Origin: G965232465 sp965276005
GTDB lineage: Bacteria > Pseudomonadota > Alphaproteobacteria > JAQWUY01
Reading direction: 5' to 3'
DNA: 64,000 nucleotides
Assembly: GCA_965276005.1 (NCBI GenBank)
Contig: OZ254962.1
Location: 1,178,001 to 1,242,000 of the forward strand
The notes under the pieces were generated by a model. It was given only the letters and a program-made list of their open reading frames with translations. It searched no databases and was not told the DNA's origin. The position numbers and the translations under genes were made by a program. Within the stretch, counting starts at the first letter, position 1, and the number at the start of each line of letters is the position of its first letter. Of the stretch, positions 11,501 to 17,845 are shown piece after piece.

Positions 11501-12613
11501 GTATTTGTCCCCTGATAATCCACCGATTAACGACACATTACCGCCCTGTTTACCGCTAACATCAAGCACCGCCCCACGACTGAGGCTTGCCCCTTGTTGT
11601 AACGATATTTTAATCGTTCCCCCATTGCCTGTTGCTGCGGTGGCAGATATGGGAGCGGACATATTTAACGACTGCACGGTGACATCTATCCGTCCCGCAT
11701 TGCCATAATCGGCATCGGCGGTGATTTGCCCGTTACCAGCAATTCCCAGAGTACCGCCACTAATGGATATAACCCCGTCCGTCGAGGACACGGTGTTAGC
11801 GGAGACAACGCCATCGATGGATATAGACTGTCGAAGAATATCGGACGCATCAGCAACGGTTATGTCGATAAAACCGCCCCGGGATTCGATTTTGCCGCCT
11901 AAATCAAGGGTAGCAGAAACTTTGTTACCGTCCGCATCTATCAGGTCTTTCCATTTGTCTGTAGGCACTTCGACCCGCAGGAAATCGCTATTGCCAAACG
12001 ACATGACAATCTTTTCGCCGCCAGCAAAACCAACTGTCCCCACATGTGCCCGTACAAACCCATCATTTTTGACCGCTCCGCCCAGCAACGCCACAAAACC
12101 GCCATCGTCGACAGAAACAGTCCCCTGATTGGCAACAACGCCATTCGAGCCGTTTTTGGTAAACGAATAATCGCCATTCAAAAAATCGTTGTTATCAATA
12201 TCGAGGGTCGAGGCAACAAAATTGCCCGTGTCGACAACCCCATCGGCAGTAATCAATATGCCATTGGGATTGACCAAAAACACACTGCCATTGGCATTGA
12301 TTCGCCCGGCAATTTCCGAAGTAAAATCGCCCGTTACACGATTTAAAGTTGCCGAATCTCTACTGGGCTGATTGAAGTTTACCGTATTGTCCTTACCCAC
12401 AGAAAAATTTTCCCAACTGATAATCGCTTTGTCCGTGCTTTGGTCAATATTTAGAGTATCCCCCCGTTGATAAATATGGGCATTCCCATCGATCACCTTA
12501 CCACCACCGGGCAGTCCCCCCGCATAAGCAAAGCCGCCTGTCAACGCCCCAACAGCACACAAGGAAGCCGTCACCATAAACATTTTTTTATTACAAACCG
12601 TTTCTCTCATCAT
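2525..12613 (-). CDS. Giant TPS-domain (haemagglutinin-like) exoprotein with about 36 FG-GAP-like repeats
   Basis: A 3362-residue predicted secreted protein. The start is one of two adjacent ATGs (12613 or 12610) behind AGGAGA; an upstream TTG in the same frame has no such site. Residues 1-31 form a signal peptide ending AYA. Residues about 32-250 match the filamentous haemagglutinin N-terminal (two-partner secretion) domain, including the NPNGI motif. A beta-helix-like glycine-rich region follows to about residue 540. Residues about 555-2950 are repeats of roughly 60-75 residues built on FGxSVALSxDGxKLAVGAxxDD and GAVYLFTV, resembling FG-GAP/integrin beta-propeller blades. The last 400 residues hold more beta-rich sequence and a short hydrophobic stretch. 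Known TPS proteins are exported by a partner TpsB outer-membrane transporter; none is encoded in this window. Likely an adhesin or surface fibre; its ligand is unknown. Confidence 0.85.
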   Translation of the reverse strand: MMRETVCNKKMFMVTASLCAVGALTGGFAYAGGLPGGGKVIDGNAHIYQRGDTLNIDQSTDKAIISWENFSVGKDNTVNFNQPSRDSATLNRVTGDFTSEIAGRINANGSVFLVNPNGILITADGVVDTGNFVASTLDIDNNDFLNGDYSFTKNGSNGVVANQGTVSVDDGGFVALLGGAVKNDGFVRAHVGTVGFAGGEKIVMSFGNSDFLRVEVPTDKWKDLIDADGNKVSATLDLGGKIESRGGFIDITVADASDILRQSISIDGVVSANTVSSTDGVISISGGTLGIAGNGQITADADYGNAGRIDVTVQSLNMSAPISATAATGNGGTIKISLQQGASLSRGAVLDVSGKQGGNVSLIGGLSGDKYYKVVGSGDVIADGSDGTGGYIDISNKNGLVGLFSGSISAKGTTMGGRIRIGGAFQGGSYNAETSSLDKKAQDLFVHRWSDTGGLTSAGKTSLGTGVHIDASSASGAGGTVVLWADHTTNNYAQITATGATNGGAVEISGKEKVDSFGLKRVEVGNGVLLLDPKNVVIGKFADGLSQAKRIMSTTPLVSPFDLDDNDNFGISVAISEDGTKLAVGATGDDTGAANNGAVYLFKVDGKGAQWGKTLIQEYKVAYGSGLNVKQSNAQFGTSVAFNDDGTKLVVGMPYMKKVFQYGSGKGRVFMFSVDWDTGVYRTAALEYGGNGYFGTGVALSDDGTKLAVGETHDNGGNKDDAGSVSLFVLSGNDKYWGSSNYRRRTGRIVHNVGGLKLSAHDAFGYSVALSGDGAILAVGAVGDDTGNDNSGAVHLFNVKGSPSDSSWGKSVTHTVKIADGAGVSLKAKDAFGSGVALSDDGKRLAVGARYDDTGGENRGAVYLFAIDGNKVTKAGKIADGIGVSLSNTDKFGSSVAFSADGLRLAVGASDDDSHGNNAGTVYLFAVDSTIWGVRVSQTQKITNGVGGLVLNSGNESFGSSVALSGDGRKLAVGATLDDMGKSDAGAVYLFTVADADSAANTKWGNTVTQTKKIADGVDGLSLPATGYFGSSVALSNDGSKLAVGAAFTDYAKGMVYLFTVAGSDATWGSTVSNTKKIALRGEVILSDYDRFGSSVALSADGGKLAVGAKGTGLSKGAVYLFTVAGSGATWGSTVSNTKKLADGVVGLSLSLGHKFGSSVALNDNGKKLAVGADGDDSKGAVYLFTVSGSTWGDTVSKTKKIAHGGIVSLSNGSNFGSSVALNDNGNKLAVGADGDDSKGAVYLFTVGGSDATWGSAVSNTKKIKDGADGLSLSDQDGFGSAVALNNSGGKLVIGADGDDTGAMDVGAVYLFTVATSGATWGSTVSQTKKIAHGVDGLALAFGGDSLFGISVALSDDGGKLAVGAIGDDTGAMGTGAVYLFTVAAGAAWGDTVSNTKKIADGGDGLSLSGYDNFGSSVALSANGNKLAVGAYNSGNAGAVYLFTVGGSSWGGTVSNTKKIAHGSGVSLSTGDKFGSAVALSADGSKLAVGANWDNTGATDAGAVYLFTVAGSGATWGSTVSNTKKLAHGVNGLSLSAADSFGDSVALSADGGKLAVGATGDDFANNDNRGAVYLFTVGGSSWGGTIRKSLKIHHGVRGLLLSSGDWFGSSVALSADGGKLAVGAVNDNTGANYAGAVYLFTVAGSGATWGNTVSNTKKIAHGVDGLLLSSGDWFGSSVALSADGSKLAVGASHDDTGATNTGAVHLLNVAVAWGSTVTQAVKLSNGASILSATVFLGDYDYFGRSVSLSDDGTKLAVGASGDDDGGSNRGAVYLYTVGTASVAGATWGSTVTQAIKLSDSHASVSLANDDEFGLSVSLSDDGTQLAVGAGGDSDGGTRRGAVYLYTVGTVSTAGATWGSKVTQAVKLSESHASVSLGDHDWFGWSVSLSSDGTKLAVGAMYDDDGGSNRGAVYLYTVGTASAAGATWGSKVTQAVKLSDSHASVSLGDYDYFGSGVSLSGNGTKLAVGAFRDDDGGTDRGAVYLYTVGGSGATWGNAVTQAVKLSHGAALSSGTVSLDDGDLFGSGVSLSGDGTKSGDGTRLAVGVKGNDSYKGAVYLFTVGGATWGGTVTQAAKLSHGASLSSSTVALDDNDYFGYSVSLSGDGTQLAVGAYGDDDGGSDQNANRGAVYLYTVGGITWGSMVTQAIKLSYGASPSSTVSLDRGDFFGYSVSLSGDGTKLAVGAPYDDDGTSSDIADRGAVYLFTIGGSGATWGSTVTQAVKLSHGAALSSGTVSLDNGDWFGSGVSLSSDGTKLAVGTSGDVKGAVYLYTVGGSGATWGSTVTQAVKLSDSHASVSLDWGDDFGNSVSLSDDGSKLAVGASRDDDGGWGRYVDLGAVYLFTVGGSGATWGSTVTQAVKLSDKHPSVSLDVKDRFGIGVSLSGDGTKLAVGAYGDDDGGWGRGAVYLYTVGGSGATWGSTVTQAVKLSHGASLSSGTVSLGRGDFFGSSVSLSDDGTKLAVGAIFDDDGGVNRGAVYLYTVGGSGAAWGSTVTQAVKLSHGASLSSGTVSLNDWYKFGSSVSLSGDGRQLAVGANDRNDGDPVTHYFDSDRGAVYLYIVGNSGTTWGETVTQTNTEFAIHDVTLTLTKNETFGSAVAISDDGKKLAVGAQFNDTGGTDRGAVYLFELGSGDSFGDDVYYNAKIADGNGVSLKNSDKFGAAVALNNDGSTLVVGAPKDDTNGTNFGAVYVLSVGGVTWGDTVAQLGKLASNTAGNFGDAVAVSGDGTKLAVGVPKNNAGGTRRGAVRLYTIENSGNTYSFKPQATYTHGSVLETTTLYLKNSEQFGYSVALSGDGSKLAVGAIGYDGYRGRVYLFRLKQKDASWGITPKKVGEIRHSDAGISLSRTDYFGGAVALSKDGNKLAVGAHGDDTGGRSYGAVYIFSVGGSAWGNTITKNYKIAHDSGVSLAPSGQFGWALALTGDGKNLVVGAPRTNGALVNEGAIYLLNLSKDTVSPIIDKLKTGTNIHIVASNDITVDDDVITTAGTGKLTLIAGRSIKINSDVKINGGLTLTANDASDSSFVLNDRDTARAEITVAAGKTVSGGSGDLLIEMRIGNSSAPISTKQTGKITVWKADGARVSIVHLGAVDAHNDAEIIIRSGGQITATGDRNKGDVVIELAAERFTNNSDSNALKIADSNGDKGRYLIWTLSSADTHLNGIAYDFSKGNVTYDPAKGNFQANPITAADGNNEKYKSGVLYRIRNSRQSRLGYDGGSSKTKSTLTLSSSGSSSGSGAVNTGTILLGASAILLGGSAIATTNSRLHSSTDSIFTTGIYAHLRGIDMQAVYRSLAQTATPRWASVFNTPQAAPLKYKVKYTTTYDMAFLANNIKAQKAIPFYELDEKLYETMKRIFVRSSGTDDTVPA
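3780..10910 (-). repeat. 36 tandem FG-GAP-like coding repeats
   Basis: Counting by hand, 36 copies of the FGxxVxLSxDGxxLAVGA motif occur inside the giant exoprotein gene. Two subtypes form separate blocks: one with VALSADG and linkers ending TVSNTKKI (N-terminal half), and one with VSLSDDG and linkers TVTQAVKLS (central part). More divergent copies flank both. The repeats are similar at DNA level, so copy number may change by recombination. Confidence 0.85.
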
Positions 12614-12990
12614 ATATCTCCTAATTGTGTTCAAATAACAAATATTTTATATACCTTAACCAGCAACTATAATCTTATATATAAGACACATACACCCGTA
12701 TCATAATTTGAAGGCATTTGTCAATACCTATTTTAATTTGGTATTTAAGCCCTAATAATGGTAAATCTGTTTCATTTTACATAAATTTTACTGTGTAAGC
12801 TATGTGCCTCTTTTTTTGGTCAATCTAAGGAGCTTAGCCTTTGCATTCTCAGCGATTGCAACTGCTGTTCATCCAATCCGGCGTATCATGTGCTATACAT
12901 GATATATTTTATGTTTGCATTTTATGCGTATAATCTGTATACTCAACTTACATATAAAATTTACATATGAACATTTTAGGAGAATATTAT
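12614..12990. promoter_or_regulatory. Divergent intergenic region between the exoprotein and MarR-type genes
   Basis: 377 bp, AT-rich, with no gene seen. On the minus strand a TTGACA (12719-12724) lies about 105 bp before the exoprotein start, but no good -10 sits at 17 bp from it. On the plus strand TATAAT occurs at 12929-12934, and two copies of TTACATAT flank AAAAT just before the regulator's ribosome binding site. This could be an operator for the MarR-type protein; that is inference only. Confidence 0.35.
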
Positions 12991-13419
12991 ATGCGATCTG
13001 TACATAATTCATTAACCATAAACTTGTTACGCATACGGGAACAGTTTATGCACTATTTTCGCCCTATTTTAAAACAACATGGGGTAACCGAACAACAATG
13101 GCGGATTATGCGTTATTTGAACGAATACCCGGAAACCACCATTGAACGCATAAGCCATACGGTTTGTATTTCTAGCCCCAGTTTAACGGGGATTTTAAAC
13201 CGTATGGAAACCACAGATTGGATCACCCGCCGTATGGACACACGAGATAAACGCTGTACCTATATCAGCCTAACGGATGAGGGAAAACGCCTGTATGCAG
13301 ATATTGCCGTCTTGTCTTCGGACGCTTATACCCGGTTGGAAAACGATGTAGGGCTACCAGAAATTAAAATACTCGAAGGCATTATCGAAACCATCGATAA
13401 CAAATTTCAAAAAAAGTGA
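12991..13419 (+). CDS. MarR-family transcriptional regulator (HpaR-like)
   Basis: A 142-residue winged-helix regulator. The start at 12991 is chosen because AGGAGA lies directly upstream; an in-frame ATG at 12967 has no such site. The N-terminal run (SLTINLLRIREQF...FRPIL...HGVTEQQWRIMRYL) resembles HpaR, the regulator of homoprotocatechuate degradation. The wing region carries the DTRDKRCTYISLT pattern typical of MarR proteins. MarR proteins bind DNA as dimers and usually release it on binding a phenolic or other small ligand. No aromatic-degradation genes are adjacent, so its target is unknown. It may control itself or the divergent exoprotein gene. Confidence 0.85.
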   Translation: MRSVHNSLTINLLRIREQFMHYFRPILKQHGVTEQQWRIMRYLNEYPETTIERISHTVCISSPSLTGILNRMETTDWITRRMDTRDKRCTYISLTDEGKRLYADIAVLSSDAYTRLENDVGLPEIKILEGIIETIDNKFQKK

Positions 13420-13584
13420 TTCTTTCGTTTATGCGTGTGTGTGCGGGGGGAGATGGCTCGTTCACGCCTCGACGACACCGCCGCCCGTAGCAATGCTATT
13501 GTAGGCGGTGCCTGTGTGCTGGTCGCAAATTCGCTTAATACGGAAAGTCCCTTGCAATCATTTTTATACATGTGTTTACAAAAA

Positions 13585-14595
13585 TTAAATCAGCCGTTGG
13601 GCAATTAAGTTTTCGGCAATTTGAATAGCGTTTAATGCGGCACCTTTACGCATATTGTCGGACACACACCAAAAACTGATGGCATCTTGTCTGCTGCTAT
13701 CGTTGCGGATACGGGATACATATACGGCATCTTCGCCCGCACATTCCACTTGCGTCACATATCCACCGTCTGCCCGGTGGTCGACAACCACCACACCTGC
13801 AGCATTGCGAAACGCTTCACGGGCGATATTTTCATTCATATTGCCGTCGAATTCCACGGTTAGCGATTCCCCATGCCCAACAAACGCCGGCACCCGTACA
13901 GCGGTAGCGGATACTTCGATGTTGGCATCGAGTATTTTTTGGGTTTCGACTCGCATTTTCCATTCTTCTTTGGTGTATCCATCGTCCATAAACACATCCA
14001 CATGCGGGATACAATTAAAAGCAATTTGCTTTGTAAACACTTGCTGTTCGATGGGGTCGTTGACATATATTGCCCGGGTTTGGGTAAACAATTCATCCAT
14101 AGCCTGTTTGCCGCCGCCGCTGGTGGCTTGGTAAGTGGACACCACCACCCGCTCAATCGAGGCTATATCATGTAACGGTTTTAACGCCAGCAACATTTGA
14201 ATAGTCGAACAGTTCGGATTGGCAACGATACCTTTTTTGATATTTTGTAAATGTTGTGGGTTTACTTCTGGCACCACCAACGGCACATCGTCATCCATAC
14301 GCCAATACGAAGTGTTATCAATAACAATCGCCCCCGCCGCCGCCGCCTTAGGGGAATATTCGGCAGACACCTTCGCCCCCGGCGACGACAACACAATATC
14401 GACACCAGTAAAATCAAATGTCGCCAAGTTTTGACAGGCTATATCCTTGTCGCCAAAGGCAACCTTAACGCCCACAGAACGACTGGACGCCAATGCAATC
14501 ACCGCATCCGCAGGAAAATCCCGCTCTGCCAATATATTTAATACCTCCCGACCCACATTGCCCGTCGCCCCAACAACCGCAACAGTATATCCCAT
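13585..14595 (-). CDS. asd: Aspartate-semialdehyde dehydrogenase
   Basis: A 336-residue enzyme, the usual length. It reduces aspartyl phosphate to aspartate semialdehyde with NADPH, the branch point to lysine/diaminopimelate, threonine and methionine. The N-terminus has the Rossmann motif VVGATGNVGREV. The catalytic cysteine lies in NPNCST, and the STYQATSGGGKQAM region is the conserved substrate loop. AAGGGAG precedes the ATG. It is transcribed alone, convergent with the MarR-type gene. Function is clear from these motifs. Confidence 0.97.
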   Translation of the reverse strand: MGYTVAVVGATGNVGREVLNILAERDFPADAVIALASSRSVGVKVAFGDKDIACQNLATFDFTGVDIVLSSPGAKVSAEYSPKAAAAGAIVIDNTSYWRMDDDVPLVVPEVNPQHLQNIKKGIVANPNCSTIQMLLALKPLHDIASIERVVVSTYQATSGGGKQAMDELFTQTRAIYVNDPIEQQVFTKQIAFNCIPHVDVFMDDGYTKEEWKMRVETQKILDANIEVSATAVRVPAFVGHGESLTVEFDGNMNENIAREAFRNAAGVVVVDHRADGGYVTQVECAGEDAVYVSRIRNDSSRQDAISFWCVSDNMRKGAALNAIQIAENLIAQRLI

Positions 14596-14766
14596 CTGTC
14601 ATCTCCCTTATTCTAAAAGCCTGCCAAAATACGAATAACGATTTTACACACATCACGCACATAAGTCAACAGATAATTCCACACAAAAAAAAGACAACAC
14701 ATTTAAAAAGGGACTTTACTAGTGCGGTATTTTATTGTATGTTGTGAAAAAACGAAAGGTATAACA

Positions 14767-15327
14767 ATGAACGCTGTACTTAACGCTTTGCAAAACCGTG
14801 TGTCGAACCCGATGCGGACGCTTACCAAGCAAACCCCCAGTGCGGAGCAATGGACAGAAATATTTAAAGCGGTCGCCTCCGCCCCCGATTATGGCGGTCT
14901 ACTGCCTTACACATTTTATGTGTTACAAGGGGACAAAAGGGATGCACACATTGCCGCATTAAAACAAGCCCGTCTGCAGGTATACCCCGAACACGCAGAG
15001 CAGATCGCCATGAAAATGGACATTATGCAAAACAATGTCGGGGCATTCGTATTTGTAACCCACACCCACAACAGCGACGCCAGCCCATCTGCACACGACC
15101 AGATGTGTGCGACAATCTGTGCGGCTTCGCATTTTTATCTAGCCTTAAACACCCTCAATTTTGGGGCAGTATGGATAACCCCCACAGACGAAGACCGCAC
15201 CCGCATAGCAGAAAAATTTCACTTTGCACAAAACGCCTTTATAGCGGCTATGTTTATGGTAGGCGGCATCGCCAAAAGCGTACCCAAACAACGCCCTCAC
15301 CCCGAACAATTTGTACACTTTGTATAA
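14767..15327 (+). CDS. Nitroreductase-family protein, YdjA-like
   Basis: A 186-residue flavoprotein of the small nitroreductase type. The start at 14767 gives the expected N-terminus; the longer in-frame extension from 14722 has no ribosome binding site and family members lack it. The sequence follows YdjA: an N-terminal helix with SNPMRTLTKQTPSAEQ, the APDYGGLLPYTFYVL FMN-contact region, and a C-terminal MVGGIAKSVPKQRPHPEQFV segment. Members bind FMN as dimers and reduce nitro compounds or quinones with NAD(P)H; the natural substrate is unknown. Confidence 0.85.
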   Translation: MNAVLNALQNRVSNPMRTLTKQTPSAEQWTEIFKAVASAPDYGGLLPYTFYVLQGDKRDAHIAALKQARLQVYPEHAEQIAMKMDIMQNNVGAFVFVTHTHNSDASPSAHDQMCATICAASHFYLALNTLNFGAVWITPTDEDRTRIAEKFHFAQNAFIAAMFMVGGIAKSVPKQRPHPEQFVHFV

Positions 15328-15382
15328 AGCACAAAATCCCGCCAAATAGACAGGATTCTCACCGTTGATAACGGGCTGAAAA

Positions 15383-15601
15383 TTATATGCCCAAACCGCC
15401 AAACTTTTTGTTAAACCGATCCAACTGACCGCCCTCTACTAAGCGTTGCGGACCGCCTGTCCACGCCGGGTGAGAAACCGAATCCACATCCAATTTCATA
15501 ACATCGCCTTGCTTGCCCCAAGTGGAACGGGTTTGGTATTCGGTACCATCGGTCATGACAACCGTGATAGTGTGATACTCTGGGTGAATGTCTTTTTTCA
15601 T
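15383..15601 (-). CDS. rpmE: 50S ribosomal protein L31
   Basis: A 72-residue L31. It begins MKKDIHPEYH and carries TRSTWGKQGD and SHPAWTGGPQRL, the layout of alphaproteobacterial L31. It lacks the CxxC zinc cysteines of the zinc-binding form, so it should not need zinc. Its tail is convergent with the nitroreductase gene, 55 bp away. The upstream 222 bp is shared with the divergent TPR-methyltransferase gene. Confidence 0.95.
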   Translation of the reverse strand: MKKDIHPEYHTITVVMTDGTEYQTRSTWGKQGDVMKLDVDSVSHPAWTGGPQRLVEGGQLDRFNKKFGGLGI

Positions 15602-15823
15602 ATCGCTGTCCTTTCATGGGTCGTGTGATATATTTTGATTCTGTGCCTTAGTACACGATTTTATGTGCATATGCAAGTATTTTGTTGCACAAAATGTAAA
15701 AATACTTACAATGAACCCACACGCCCCCCTGTGCCATACCCGTAACCGCCCTGTTTTTTTAAGGGTACACCATGCAAGATATAGACAGCCTATACAACAG
15801 AGCACACCATATGCAACACGACC

Positions 15824-16927
15824 ATGACAGACACCACAGACACTACAGACACTACAGACAGTTTATACACATTAGCCGATGCCGCCCACTGTGACGGGGA
15901 TTTGGACACCGCTCTGTCGTATTACAAACAGGCGTTGCACAGGGATCCCCGCCACTATTTATCGCTCCGTTGGGCGGCGGATATTTACTTGGAAAAATCC
16001 GATTGGCAAGCGGCGATCGACATGTTTAAAACCGCCTATACGGTGTGTCATACGGACGCCCACATGTTAAACGATTTTGCCCTGTGTTATTATGAAAATG
16101 CCGACTATGAACAAGCGGTGGTATATTACAAACACGCCATGCAGCACGACCCAGAATTGGCGGTTGTGCATCGTAATTTTGGTATTGCTTTGTACGAATT
16201 GTATCGCTTAAACAAGCCGCTAGCGGTAGAAAATGCCCACTGGTGGCGGCACAATTTTCCCGACAACCCGCAAGCACAAGTGATGGCATCGGCCGTGCTT
16301 GGGGAAAACATCGCCCAGCAAAATCCACAGTATGTACAAGGAATATTCGACGACTTTGCCGAAGACTTTGAACAAAAATTACACGATTTAAATTACCAAG
16401 CCCCCACTTATGTTTATCAACAGCTGCAAGATTATATACAAAATCCCCCCGTGTACCACATTTTGGATGCGGGCTGTGGTACCGGCTTAGTGGGCGATAA
16501 AATCCGTCCGTTAACCACCCTTTTAAGCGGTATCGATTTGTCCGAACAGATGTTAAAAATCGCCCGTGACCGGCACATTTACGACCACCTACACCGATCA
16601 GACTTAATGGCGTTTTTACAGGACAAACAACAGGTGTACAATGCGATTGTTGCCGGCGATGTGTTGTGCTATTTTGGCGATTTAGAGCCTGTCATATCGC
16701 TGTTTTACACCGCATTACAGCAGTCGGGGGTACTGATATTTACGGTCGAATACGATCCACAACAGCCGTTTTTACTAACCCCCTCCGGACGCTATAGCCA
16801 CGACCGCACGACCACAGAAAATATATTGTACGCACACGGGTTTAAAGCGGTGCATATCAGCTACGAAGTGTTACGCACAGAACATGACGACAATGTCGAT
16901 GGGTTGGTTGTTGTTGCCTGTAAATAG
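15824..16927 (+). CDS. TPR-repeat protein with C-terminal SAM-dependent methyltransferase
   Basis: A 367-residue two-domain protein. Residues about 12-140 are tetratricopeptide repeats (for example DTALSYYKQALHRDP and EQAVVYYKHAMQHDP). Residues about 175-367 are a class I methyltransferase with the SAM motif ILDAGCGTGLVG near residue 213 and the acidic GIDLSEQML strand after it. Such TPR-methyltransferase fusions are common in alphaproteobacteria; the substrate is unknown. The N-terminus is uncertain: the ATG at 15824 has no good ribosome binding site and is followed by four 9-bp repeats encoding TDT units. A better start signal (AAGGG, ATG at 15772) opens another frame that ends after 40 codons. 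Confidence 0.8.
   Translation: MTDTTDTTDTTDSLYTLADAAHCDGDLDTALSYYKQALHRDPRHYLSLRWAADIYLEKSDWQAAIDMFKTAYTVCHTDAHMLNDFALCYYENADYEQAVVYYKHAMQHDPELAVVHRNFGIALYELYRLNKPLAVENAHWWRHNFPDNPQAQVMASAVLGENIAQQNPQYVQGIFDDFAEDFEQKLHDLNYQAPTYVYQQLQDYIQNPPVYHILDAGCGTGLVGDKIRPLTTLLSGIDLSEQMLKIARDRHIYDHLHRSDLMAFLQDKQQVYNAIVAGDVLCYFGDLEPVISLFYTALQQSGVLIFTVEYDPQQPFLLTPSGRYSHDRTTTENILYAHGFKAVHISYEVLRTEHDDNVDGLVVVACK
15827..15862 (+). repeat. Four 9-bp tandem repeats at a gene start
   Basis: Units ACAGACACC, ACAGACACT, ACAGACACT and ACAGACAGT follow the presumed start codon of the TPR-methyltransferase gene. Because the unit is a multiple of three, copy-number change would alter length without changing frame. Confidence 0.8.
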
Positions 16928-16995
16928 GAAAAATTACCTTGACGGGCTGGTGTCATTTGGCTAGTATGTGGCAAAATTATCGAAAGGCATATTGT

Positions 16996-17703
16996 ATGAA
17001 AATAGGTGAATTTGTCGATTTTACTATTCCCCCGCATCCAAAGGGAGTGCGGCTGTGTGGCACATATGTGTGTGTTGTACCGTTGTGTGCTGCACAGCAT
17101 GGCGAAGATTTATTCGAAGCGTTTCAAAACGCCCCCGACAGCGATTGGACATACTTATTTTCCGACCCCATACGGGATAAAAACGCCTATCTTGCCAGTT
17201 TGAAAACCTTAGAAACCCAACAAGATCCCGCTTGTATGGTTATTGTCCATACAAAAACCAAAAAAGCTGTTGGCGTCGCTAGTTTTATGCGTATCGACCG
17301 CCCCAATGGGGGTATCGAAGTGGGCAATATTCAATATGCCCCCACCCTAAAACGCACCACTGGGGCAACAGAAGCCATGTTATTAATGATGCAATGGGCA
17401 TTCGACAACGGATACCGCCGATACGAATGGAAGTGTAACAGGTATAATATCCCATCTAGAAAATCCGCCCAACGGTTGGGGTTTGCTTTCGAAGGCATAT
17501 TTCGCCAAGCCATGATTGTCAAAGGACACAACCGGGACACCGCATGGTTTTCAATTATCGACAAAGAATGGCACCCCCTAAAACAAGCTTATGATACTTT
17601 TTTGGCGGACGACAATTTTAACGCAGACGGCACTGCTAAAATAGCTCTGTCACATTTGACAAAACCTTTGTTGCATAAAATAGATATGTTGGAGGATATA
17701 TAA
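16996..17703 (+). CDS. GNAT-family N-acetyltransferase
   Basis: A 235-residue protein of the Acetyltransf_3 (RimJ/RimL-like) group. The start at 16996 is preferred because CGAAAGG lies upstream and family members begin near here; an in-frame start at 16939 adds an unsupported 19 residues. Conserved features are the central strand with NIQYAPTLKRTTGATEAMLLMM and the acetyl-CoA-side motif YEWKCNRYNIPSRKSAQRLGF, typical of a subgroup whose substrates are not known. It follows the TPR-methyltransferase after 68 bp and may be co-transcribed. Confidence 0.85.
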   Translation: MKIGEFVDFTIPPHPKGVRLCGTYVCVVPLCAAQHGEDLFEAFQNAPDSDWTYLFSDPIRDKNAYLASLKTLETQQDPACMVIVHTKTKKAVGVASFMRIDRPNGGIEVGNIQYAPTLKRTTGATEAMLLMMQWAFDNGYRRYEWKCNRYNIPSRKSAQRLGFAFEGIFRQAMIVKGHNRDTAWFSIIDKEWHPLKQAYDTFLADDNFNADGTAKIALSHLTKPLLHKIDMLEDI

Positions 17704-17845
17704 CACCATTGCAATTACATCACAGATGTACATATTTTTGGCTATTTATTTGAAAATATACTCCCCCTCCCCCCATCGAATGTGATAGTATAGCATGTAC
17801 TCTGCCCTATTTTTTAGTATATGTATCAACAGAAAGTGAGAAAAA

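Noticed and set aside
2631..12371. Many plus-strand open frames opposite the giant exoprotein gene, often Pro/Thr/Ala-rich and repetitive
   Set aside because: They mirror the repeats of the real reverse-strand gene, have no ribosome binding sites, and begin and end at repeat-dependent positions.
13476..13510. Hairpin CACCGCC...GGCGGTG with an inner TAGCAATGCTA stem between the MarR-type and asd genes
   Set aside because: It has no T tract and a large loop; I could not decide between a weak terminator and chance, so it is not listed as a feature.
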